From an uncultured Muribaculaceae bacterium (lineage in GTDB: Bacteria > Bacteroidota > Bacteroidia > Bacteroidales > Muribaculaceae), in assembly GCA_904501735.1 (NCBI GenBank), contig CAJGBY010000005.1, forward strand, positions 1 to 64,000: DNA of 64,000 nucleotides, written 5' to 3'. The first letter of the stretch is position 1. Each line of letters starts with the position of its first letter. Shown here in pieces: positions 57,600 to 64,000 of the stretch. The notes below the pieces were generated by a model. The model saw nothing but the letters and a program-made list of their open reading frames with translations. It ran no database searches and was not told where the DNA came from. Both the position numbers and the translations under genes were made by a program.

Positions 57600-58553
57600 A
57601 TGAAAACATTTGTAAATGTAGAAGATATAGGCGACTTGAAGGCCGCAGTGAAAGAGGCTCTTGAAGTGAAAGCTAATCGCTTTGGCTACAAGTCACTTGG
57701 TGAGAACAAAACATTGTTGATGGTGTTTTTTAACTCGTCGTTGCGCACTCGCTTGAGTACACAAAAAGCAGCTATGAACCTCGGTATGAATGTGATAGTG
57801 CTCGATGTTAATCAAGGTGCATGGAAACTTGAAACCGAACGCGGTGTGATCATGGATAGCGATAAGAGCGAACACTTGCTCGAAGCTATTCCAGTGATGG
57901 GAAGCTATTGCGATGTGATAGGCGTGCGTTCGTTTGCTCGTTTTGAGAACAAGAAAGATGATTACGAAGAAAAGATTCTTCAACAATTCATTCAATATTC
58001 AGGAAAGCCAGTGTTTGCAATGGAAACTGCCACAGTTCACCCACTACAAGCATTTGCCGACCTCATTACAATCGAAGAATTCAAGAAGGTGGAACGCCCT
58101 AAGGTGGTGCTTACTTGGGCTCCTCACCCAAAAGCACTTCCACAAGCAGTGCCAAATTCATTTGCACAATGGATGGATGCTACCGACTACGATTTTGTGA
58201 TAACTCACCCAAAGGGTTACGAACTTGATCCTAAGTTTGCAGGCAATGCTCGCATCGAGTACGATCAAGATAAGGCTCTCGAAGGTGCCGATTTCGTGTA
58301 TGCAAAGAACTGGAGTGCCTATACCGATCCTAACTACGGACAAATACTCTGCAAGGACATGTCGTGGACAGTAACTACTGAGAAGATGGCGCTCACCAAC
58401 AATGCTTTCTTTATGCATTGCTTACCTGTGCGTCGCAATATGATAGTGAGCGATGATGTAATCGAAAGTGCACAATCAATTGTGATTCCAGAGGCTGCCA
58501 ATCGTGAGATTTCGGCTCAAGTGGTGTTGAAACGCATTTTGGAACAACTATAA
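57600..58553 (+). CDS. argF': N-succinylornithine carbamoyltransferase (Bacteroides-type ArgF')
   Basis: 317 aa, near-collinear with the Bacteroides fragilis family. Carbamoyl-phosphate motif FFNSSLRTRLSTQKA, GVIMDSDKSEHLLEAIPVMG, and HCLPVRRNMIVSD. Bacteroidota use N-succinyl-L-ornithine, not ornithine, as acceptor in arginine biosynthesis. Follows the DUF5020 gene. Other arg genes are not in this window. Confidence 0.93.
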   Translation: MKTFVNVEDIGDLKAAVKEALEVKANRFGYKSLGENKTLLMVFFNSSLRTRLSTQKAAMNLGMNVIVLDVNQGAWKLETERGVIMDSDKSEHLLEAIPVMGSYCDVIGVRSFARFENKKDDYEEKILQQFIQYSGKPVFAMETATVHPLQAFADLITIEEFKKVERPKVVLTWAPHPKALPQAVPNSFAQWMDATDYDFVITHPKGYELDPKFAGNARIEYDQDKALEGADFVYAKNWSAYTDPNYGQILCKDMSWTVTTEKMALTNNAFFMHCLPVRRNMIVSDDVIESAQSIVIPEAANREISAQVVLKRILEQL

Positions 58554-58564
58554 GAGGCGTCGCT

Positions 58565-59767
58565 ATGGTGCGTGTAGGTTGGATTGTCGCAATGATGCTT
58601 GTTGTGGCATCGTCGGCAATGGCTCAGGTGGCTGACTTTAAGAAATGGAGTGAAGGCATGCTTTCGTGGGACGATTTCAGAGGTTCTAAAGTGGAAGAAA
58701 ATGCCTCATCGTCACACTTGGCAGCAGCGCTCACTACTGTGTCGAAAGAAGAGGTCAAAAATGGCAATGTATTACACTATCGCATCACAGCCGAAGCATC
58801 GATGAGTAGAAGTGAGTCGTATGCCGATAGTGATGTGAGAAGTGAACGCAAGTTGCGATATTACCAATTGATGTTTGACCAATTGGAGATATATCGTCGT
58901 CGCTTGCAGAACGAACTCAACACAGGAATAAATGGATTGGAAGCCGATCGCCGATTGGCTCACTATCGTTCGCAATACAAAGACCAAGTGCGAACTATCG
59001 AGCGCGAAACAGCCCATGGTTCCAATGATAAGAAACTTCAAGAGTGGGAATATTTCACCCGAAAGGATCTTGAGGAAATGGGATTGCCTGGTGTGCCCGA
59101 ATTTGTGCCAGGTGATTGGAGTTATGGCTTGTATTTGGGGCTTGGAGGCTCGTTTGTTACTAAATATATCAACAACTATTTCGGTAATTGCGCCACATTT
59201 ACAGCCGGTATAACAGCCAGCTATAAGAGAGTGGCGTTGAAAGCCGATGTAGCGTATGGTCAGCCAAGTTTTAAGAATCGCAATGTGTTTGGCGCCAAAG
59301 TAACCACAGCCGATGGTGTGGTGCGTGATGCACAAGGCCCAATGAACAATTGCGCATCACTATTGTCGGTAGGAGCAGCAGTGGGATTCACTGTTGTTGA
59401 TAGCGAACGCATAGCTATCACACCTTATGCAGGAGTGTACTGGAGTGGCTACTCATGGAATATGGCTAATCTTGACTGGGTGTATAATGACGAAAAGCGA
59501 GAATATGTGAGCAAGGTGAAAAACACGGTGAGCGCACAAATTAATAATGTTGGCTGGCAAGCCGGAGTCGATTTCGACATAAAATTACATCGATATGTGT
59601 CGTCGACCCCATTGCTATTTAGCGGACAGCGCGAACAATACACCTCATCGTTGCGTATCACACCTTTTGTGATGTATGCCGATTATAAGAAAATTGCTAC
59701 TAAGGGCTATCATCTTGGCGTTGCTGTGACCTACTCGGGTATAGCACGAGCGCTAAAGATGGAGTAA
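58565..59767 (+). CDS. Exported protein, DUF922-like N-terminus plus outer-membrane barrel-like C-terminus
   Basis: 400 aa. Signal peptide about 1-20. Residues about 25-180 hold a WSEGMLSWDDFRG-type opening similar to DUF922-like secreted proteins and long helices; the last 220 residues alternate in a beta-barrel pattern (YGLYLGLGGSFVTKY ... YHLGVAVTYSGIARAL). Ends with ALKME, without terminal aromatic. Family assignment of the first half is weak. Follows the carbamoyltransferase gene by 11 nt, so co-transcription is probable. Confidence 0.6.
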   Translation: MVRVGWIVAMMLVVASSAMAQVADFKKWSEGMLSWDDFRGSKVEENASSSHLAAALTTVSKEEVKNGNVLHYRITAEASMSRSESYADSDVRSERKLRYYQLMFDQLEIYRRRLQNELNTGINGLEADRRLAHYRSQYKDQVRTIERETAHGSNDKKLQEWEYFTRKDLEEMGLPGVPEFVPGDWSYGLYLGLGGSFVTKYINNYFGNCATFTAGITASYKRVALKADVAYGQPSFKNRNVFGAKVTTADGVVRDAQGPMNNCASLLSVGAAVGFTVVDSERIAITPYAGVYWSGYSWNMANLDWVYNDEKREYVSKVKNTVSAQINNVGWQAGVDFDIKLHRYVSSTPLLFSGQREQYTSSLRITPFVMYADYKKIATKGYHLGVAVTYSGIARALKME

Positions 59768-59775
59768 TTAGTATT

Positions 59776-59807
59776 TTTGTGTGAACGGCGGTTTTTTCGT
59801 AAATTTG
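59776..59807 (+). promoter_or_regulatory. Promoter of acyltransferase-sigma54 activator-LptE-SecG operon
   Basis: TTTG at 59776-59779, TAAATTTG at 59800-59807, spacer 20 nt; about 57-nt leader. The upstream TATTTTTG at 59772-59779 could be a second -7 box. Confidence 0.6.
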
Positions 59808-59868
59808 CACCGATTTTGTAAATTGCCCCTAAATATGTGGGCTTAAAAGACTTAAAATATAGATAAAA

Positions 59869-60702
59869 ATGGAAGAATCACCAATTAAACCGAATGTACT
59901 CGACTATGATGATATAAGAAAAATGGTGCCTTTCTTTGAAGGTAAGCCAAAACTTGTCAATTTCTTATTTAAGCTACTTAAAGTAGACAAAATCAACGGG
60001 TTACATTCGAACAATTATAAGACACCAGGTGCGCCTTTTACTAAGGGCGTGTTAAAAGACCTTGATATTACTCTTGAGGTGGAAGGCAAGGAAGTGCTTG
60101 ATTCACTGCCAGAAGGAGCATTTATCACAGTGTCAAATCACCCATTTGGAGCCCTTGACGGTATTATCTTGATCAGTGAGCTTGCTTCACGCCGCCAAGA
60201 CTACAAGGTGATGGTGAACCTTATATTGAACTATATCACAGCTATGCGTCAAAACTTCATCGCAGTCGACCCTGTGGCAAGTAGCGATCCTGCCAAGAAG
60301 GCTGTGAGCATGAAGGGTATTCGTGAAGCTATGCTACATGTGAAGAAGGGACATCCAATAGGATTCTTCCCTGCAGGTTCGGTAGCTAAGATCAATGGTA
60401 AGTTTGAAGTAGACGACCGTGATTGGCAACCTACTATTATTCGCCTTATCCAACAGCTTAAAGTGCCTGTTGTACCTATCTATTTCCAAGGTTACAACTC
60501 AATGTTGAGCTATGTGATGGGTCGTATATGTTGGCCTTTGCGCTCGTTGATGCTTCCAAGCGAAGTGTTCCGTAAGAAGGGTGCGCACATGAAGATGAGT
60601 GTGGGTAAGCCTATCAGCGTGGAAGAACAAGCTAAATATAAGAGCGTAGAAGAACTTACAAAATTCTTAAAAGATTCTACATTTGCGTTAAAAGATAAGT
60701 AA
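59869..60702 (+). CDS. Lysophospholipid-type O-acyltransferase (PlsC-like, variant HX5D)
   Basis: 277 aa. Acyltransferase motif I is NHPFGALDG with H91 and D97 (HX5D rather than HX4D), and motif III is GFFPAGSVAK (PAG in place of the usual PEG). This form is typical of Bacteroidota acyltransferases such as those for glycine/ornithine lipid or phospholipid. No N-acyltransferase partner is adjacent. Its stop codon shares one base with the start of the next gene. Confidence 0.82.
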   Translation: MEESPIKPNVLDYDDIRKMVPFFEGKPKLVNFLFKLLKVDKINGLHSNNYKTPGAPFTKGVLKDLDITLEVEGKEVLDSLPEGAFITVSNHPFGALDGIILISELASRRQDYKVMVNLILNYITAMRQNFIAVDPVASSDPAKKAVSMKGIREAMLHVKKGHPIGFFPAGSVAKINGKFEVDDRDWQPTIIRLIQQLKVPVVPIYFQGYNSMLSYVMGRICWPLRSLMLPSEVFRKKGAHMKMSVGKPISVEEQAKYKSVEELTKFLKDSTFALKDK

Positions 60703-61961
60703 TGGGCGATTTGTCACAGGACATATTAAGAGCAAAACAGCGATTTTCGATTATCGGTACGGCAAAAGCCCTCGATAATGCGTTGGGGCGTGCCATTCAG
60801 GTGGCACCTATCGACTTGTCGGTGCTTGTGTTGGGCGAAAGTGGTTCGGGAAAAGAGTTTTTCCCAAAGGTAATTCACGAGTTCAGCAAGCGCAAGCATA
60901 GTCGTTACATTGCGGTGAACTGTGGTGCATTGCCTGAAGGCACAATCGACTCTGAGTTGTTTGGGCATGTAAAAGGATCGTTTACATCGGCAACATCCGA
61001 TCGTAAGGGCTACTTTGAAGAAGCCGACGGCGGAACAATCTTCCTTGATGAAGTGGGCGAATTGCCACTCACTACGCAAGCTCGATTGCTGAGAGTGCTT
61101 GAAAGTGGCGAATTTTTGCGCGTTGGTTCGTCGGAAGTGCGCAAGACCAATGTGCGCATAGTGGCTGCAACAAACAAAGACTTGATAAAAGCCGTAGCAA
61201 AGCGCGAATTCCGTGAGGACTTGTATTATCGTTTGTCGACAATCATAATCTCGGTTCCACCATTGCGTGAACGAGGCAACGACATTCTGCTACTTACTCG
61301 AAAATTTGCGGGCGATTTTGCCGAAAAGAATCGTATGCCTAATGTAACGCTTCTCGATGGTGCAAAGAATGTGCTATTGAGTTATCGCTGGCCAGGAAAT
61401 GTGCGTCAATTGAAGAATGTTATCGAACAATTGTCGCTTTTTGAGGCTGGTAAGAATGTGGACGAACAACAACTGAAGATTTATTTGCCTAATTATAATA
61501 GCAACGATTCGAAGCCAGTGGTGGCATCGCAAACATCGTTCAACTACAGTCAAGAACGCGAAATGCTATTCAAGATGCTGTTCAAGATGCAACACGAGAT
61601 AGATGAGTTGCGAGCAAAGTTGGACGAAGAACAAAGTGGCACTCCATCGCGCCACCTCGAAACGCCATCGGTTAATGAAGGCAATGTGAAGCATCCATCG
61701 TTCATTCGCAACTACCCTACGCAAGCAGCGCATAACACCAATGAGGTGGAATATAGCGAGGTGCTTGCCGACGACATCGAAACGGTAGATGTGGAGCGTG
61801 TGGAAGAGGCAAAACCTTCAATGACACTTGAAGATACTGAGCGTGAAACAATAAAGCGTTCGCTCGAACGCAATGGCGGTAAGCGTCGCAAGGCTGCCGA
61901 AGAATTGCAAATCTCGGAGCGCACTCTTTATCGCAAAATAAAGGAATATGGACTTGAATAA
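60702..61961 (+). CDS. Sigma-54 activator (AAA+ plus Fis HTH) without receiver domain
   Basis: 419 aa. Walker A GESGSGKE (45-52), a variant sigma54-contact loop GSFTSA (92-97; usual GAFTGA), Walker B GGTIFLDEVGE (110-120), sensor arginines in FREDLYYRLS. A poorly conserved linker (about 290-370) leads to a Fis-type helix-turn-helix (RRKAAEELQISERTLYRKIK). No N-terminal receiver or GAF domain, so activation may be constitutive or partner-controlled. Operon position before lptE-type, TPR and secG genes is known in Bacteroidota. Confidence 0.9.
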   Translation: MGDLSQDILRAKQRFSIIGTAKALDNALGRAIQVAPIDLSVLVLGESGSGKEFFPKVIHEFSKRKHSRYIAVNCGALPEGTIDSELFGHVKGSFTSATSDRKGYFEEADGGTIFLDEVGELPLTTQARLLRVLESGEFLRVGSSEVRKTNVRIVAATNKDLIKAVAKREFREDLYYRLSTIIISVPPLRERGNDILLLTRKFAGDFAEKNRMPNVTLLDGAKNVLLSYRWPGNVRQLKNVIEQLSLFEAGKNVDEQQLKIYLPNYNSNDSKPVVASQTSFNYSQEREMLFKMLFKMQHEIDELRAKLDEEQSGTPSRHLETPSVNEGNVKHPSFIRNYPTQAAHNTNEVEYSEVLADDIETVDVERVEEAKPSMTLEDTERETIKRSLERNGGKRRKAAEELQISERTLYRKIKEYGLE

Positions 61962-62004
61962 GTGCCATAAGACGACCAGAAACAATAAAAAACGATAGCG
62001 AACA

Positions 62005-62514
62005 ATGATAAAGCGTCTATTTACTCTCATATCATTAATTGTGATTATGCAGGCTTGTAGCATTAGCTATAAGTTTAATGGTGCTGCGCTCGATTATACG
62101 ATATATAAGACTATCTCGATATCGCAATTCCCAATTCGCGCTGCATTGGTGTACCCTCCTTTGCAACAAACTTTTGAGAATCAACTTACCGAGATGATTG
62201 AACGCCAAACTCGTTTGCGCGTGATGGATTCGGGCAACACCGATCTACGCATTGAGGGCGAAATCACTGGATATTCGTTGAGCCCACAAGCAGTAAATGA
62301 GAACGCTTATGCTTCGCAAACTCGTCTCACAATCACTGTGAGAGTGAAATATATCGACAACAAGAATGATGGTCAAGAAATCGACCAAACATTCTCGGCT
62401 TATCGCGACTTCTCAAGCAATGAAATGCTTACCGATGTGCAAGATGAGCTATGTACGCAGATAAGTAAGGAACTTGCCGACCTTATCTTCAATGCTACGA
62501 TAGGTAACTGGTAA
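62005..62514 (+). CDS. LptE-family lipoprotein
   Basis: 169 aa. Lipoprotein signal peptide with lipobox MQAC (Cys18), then an alpha/beta fold seen in LptE proteins (DLRIEGEITGYSLSPQA, TRLTITVRVKYID). LptE plugs the LptD barrel that inserts LPS into the outer membrane. LptD itself is not in the window. Confidence 0.85.
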   Translation: MIKRLFTLISLIVIMQACSISYKFNGAALDYTIYKTISISQFPIRAALVYPPLQQTFENQLTEMIERQTRLRVMDSGNTDLRIEGEITGYSLSPQAVNENAYASQTRLTITVRVKYIDNKNDGQEIDQTFSAYRDFSSNEMLTDVQDELCTQISKELADLIFNATIGNW

Positions 62515-62529
62515 AAAGAACGGGACACT

Positions 62530-63276
62530 ATGAGTATTGCCGACGACATAAAAGATATGCTTGCCAATCAGGATCGTAAAATCGATCGAGAATGGTTGCA
62601 GAAAGCGCAAGAGGAATATCCTTATTTCACCTTGCCCGTGTTGATGTATCTGCAACGCAACATGGATGCTGAAGGGCTCGATGAGGAACTTCTTGGAAAG
62701 TTGGCAATCGCTACACCCGATCGCAAAGCACTTTATGCAATACTTGGCGACGATGCGGCAAAGTTTGCGTCATTCTATCCAGCTGAGCCAGAGCCCGTGC
62801 AACTCGACACCGATTCAACACTCGACACATTTCTTGCTACCTATGGCAATAGTGATGAAAAGGAAATAGAGTTGCTCAACAAGATGATTTTCAATCCAGT
62901 GCCCGACTATGCACAAATGCTTGCAGCCGAGGAAGAGCGTAGTGCTCCTAAGGTGGATGCAGCGCAAAGCGAGGAAGATGCACTTATCAATAGTTTCATC
63001 TTGAAAACTAAAGAGCGACCAGGCTATTTTCCAACCGAAAAAACTGCTGAAAGTGAGCCTGTAAGTGCCGAAACCGAATCAGAGCCAATTGATATGCCTG
63101 TGGTGATAGATGACTCGATGTTGAGCGAAAGCCTTGCCAAAATTTACATAAAACAAGGCAAATATGCCAAGGCACTTGAAATTATAACGACTATAAGTTT
63201 GAAATTTCCAGAAAAAAGTATTTACTTTGCAGACCAAATTCGTTTTTTGCGAAAATTAGTAAAATTGAAACAATAA
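62530..63276 (+). CDS. TPR-like conserved hypothetical protein
   Basis: 248 aa. No signal peptide; an acidic middle with many Glu/Asp (about 90-190) and a C-terminal TPR-like pair (ESLAKIYIKQGKYAKALEII). Soluble protein of unknown role. Lies between the LptE-like and secG genes in the conserved operon. Confidence 0.8.
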   Translation: MSIADDIKDMLANQDRKIDREWLQKAQEEYPYFTLPVLMYLQRNMDAEGLDEELLGKLAIATPDRKALYAILGDDAAKFASFYPAEPEPVQLDTDSTLDTFLATYGNSDEKEIELLNKMIFNPVPDYAQMLAAEEERSAPKVDAAQSEEDALINSFILKTKERPGYFPTEKTAESEPVSAETESEPIDMPVVIDDSMLSESLAKIYIKQGKYAKALEIITTISLKFPEKSIYFADQIRFLRKLVKLKQ

Positions 63277-63292
63277 AAACAACAAATAAGTT

Positions 63293-63619
63293 ATGTACAT
63301 TTTTTTAAGTATTCTTATTCTTCTTGCCGCACTATTGATGATCGGCGCAGTACTAATTCAAAAGTCAAAGGGTGGAGGTCTTGCTTCTAACTTCTCTGGC
63401 GCAAATCAAGTAATGGGTGTTCGCAAGTCGACTGATTTCATCGAAAAGGCAACTTGGACACTTGCAATTTTCATCGTGGTGTGCAGCATTATTTCTTCTT
63501 TCTTCATCAATGACACATTGGTGCAAGGTAGTAGAATAGTTCAACAGCCAGTTCAACAAGAACAAAGCACTCCATTTGCTACAGAACAAGCTCCTGTAGC
63601 TGCTGATTCAGTTAAGTAA
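63293..63619 (+). CDS. secG: Preprotein translocase subunit SecG
   Basis: 108 aa. Two membrane helices (FLSILILLAALLMIGAVLI, ATWTLAIFIVVCSIISSFF) around the family loop KSKGGGLASNFSGANQVMG, then a Gln/Ala-rich periplasmic tail. Subunit of SecYEG. Last gene of its operon. Confidence 0.95.
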   Translation: MYIFLSILILLAALLMIGAVLIQKSKGGGLASNFSGANQVMGVRKSTDFIEKATWTLAIFIVVCSIISSFFINDTLVQGSRIVQQPVQQEQSTPFATEQAPVAADSVK

Positions 63620-63648
63620 GAAAGCGAGCGCTTTTAGTTGACATATAT

Positions 63649-63689
63649 AGCGACGGTACACACGATTATTCAGTTGTGCGGTCGCTTTT
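63649..63689 (+). terminator. Terminator after secG
   Basis: AGCGAC / GTCGCT stem with further partial pairing and a T-run. Confidence 0.65.
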
Positions 63690-63730
63690 GTCGTATACAT
63701 ATATAGGAAATTAACACTTAAGATATTACT

Positions 63731-64000
63731 ATGGAATCGATAAGCGAAATATTCAGAATAGGAACCGGTCCTTCAAGTAGTCACACTATGGGACCTCGTA
63801 AAGCAGTGCAACAATTTATAGCAGAATATCCGTCGGCAGTGAACTTCGAAGTATACCTTTACGGTTCGCTAGCAGCAACGGGTAAAGGCCACTTGACCGA
63901 CAAGGCTATTGAAGATGTGTTGTCGCCTGTGGGTGAGCTTGTTATCAACTGGTGTCCTGACTTTGTACCCCAATATCACACCAATGGAATGCGCATCGTA
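63731..64000 (+). CDS. L-serine ammonia-lyase, 5' part
   Basis: 90 codons visible, ending at the window edge. Starts MESISEIFRIGTGPSSSHTM, the serine-dehydratase beta-domain signature, and continues with HLTDKAIEDVL. The iron-sulfur enzyme deaminates L-serine to pyruvate. Full length and whether alpha and beta parts are fused cannot be seen. Confidence 0.92.
   Translation, partial: MESISEIFRIGTGPSSSHTMGPRKAVQQFIAEYPSAVNFEVYLYGSLAATGKGHLTDKAIEDVLSPVGELVINWCPDFVPQYHTNGMRIV

Noticed and set aside
1..64000. CRISPR array, insertion sequence or prophage
   Set aside because: No regularly spaced repeats of CRISPR size, no transposase, integrase or phage structural genes were seen.

Overview
The window looks like chromosomal DNA of a Bacteroidales bacterium (Bacteroidota). 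The evidence is the many TAnnTTTG -7 promoter boxes (often with TTTG about 19-20 nt upstream), a Bacteroides-type N-succinylornithine carbamoyltransferase, DUF4271 and DUF5020 proteins, outer-membrane PF14905-type receptors, and exported proteins ending in type IX secretion-like C-terminal domains. Genus cannot be fixed from the sequence; a Muribaculaceae- or Prevotellaceae-like lineage is possible. No rRNA, tRNA, CRISPR array, transposase or prophage was seen.

Layout. 1-8.1 kb: the open 3' part of a TPR lipoprotein gene, then two tandem paralogous exported GHL10-type glycosidase-like proteins. 8.1-11.6 kb (minus): two operons, rnpA-yidD-tatD and LOG-DUF4271-hemD. 11.7-16.7 kb: dnaX, an intergenic region carrying a hairpin repeat element, a protein made of four repeated modules, and an AlkD-like repair protein. 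17-23.5 kb (plus): ybeY-mnmG, a perfect parS-like palindrome, apt, uvrC, dtd, a MazG-like gene and deoC. 23.6-28.6 kb: an exported endonuclease I and a GLUG-repeat protein. 28.7-32.0 kb: an AT-rich accessory block with an orphan sigma-region-4 protein and a coupled minus-strand operon (frameshifted abortive-infection-like protein, VanX-like dipeptidase, unknown membrane protein). 32.0-36.7 kb: glycosyltransferase, radical SAM, LD-carboxypeptidase, a second copy of the hairpin element and a DUF389 protein. 36.9-40.6 kb: an SGNH/MBOAT O-acetylation pair, a 29-residue membrane peptide and a GNAT protein. 40.7-49.0 kb: cdd, an outer-membrane receptor, an MsbA-like exporter, an epimerase, rnhB and a polyprenyl synthase. 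49.1-53.8 kb: polA, an unlisted 49-residue protein, and an NfeD/SPFH pair. 53.8-56.7 kb (minus): an exported unknown, then recF-DUF721-thioesterase. 56.8-64 kb: DUF5020, SOTCase, an outer-membrane unknown, then the acyltransferase-sigma54 activator-LptE-TPR-SecG operon and the start of a serine dehydratase.

Several genes (rnpA-yidD, mnmG, recF-DUF721) together with the parS site suggest an origin-proximal region; this is inference. The strongest candidates for something undescribed are: (1) the AT-rich abortive-infection-like/VanX-like/membrane-protein operon with a 10-bp inverted repeat over its promoter; (2) an 11-bp-period direct-repeat operator placed identically upstream of two unrelated exported-protein genes about 39 kb apart; (3) the roughly 102-bp three-hairpin repeat element present twice; (4) a DNA polymerase I that appears to have lost its proofreading residues.
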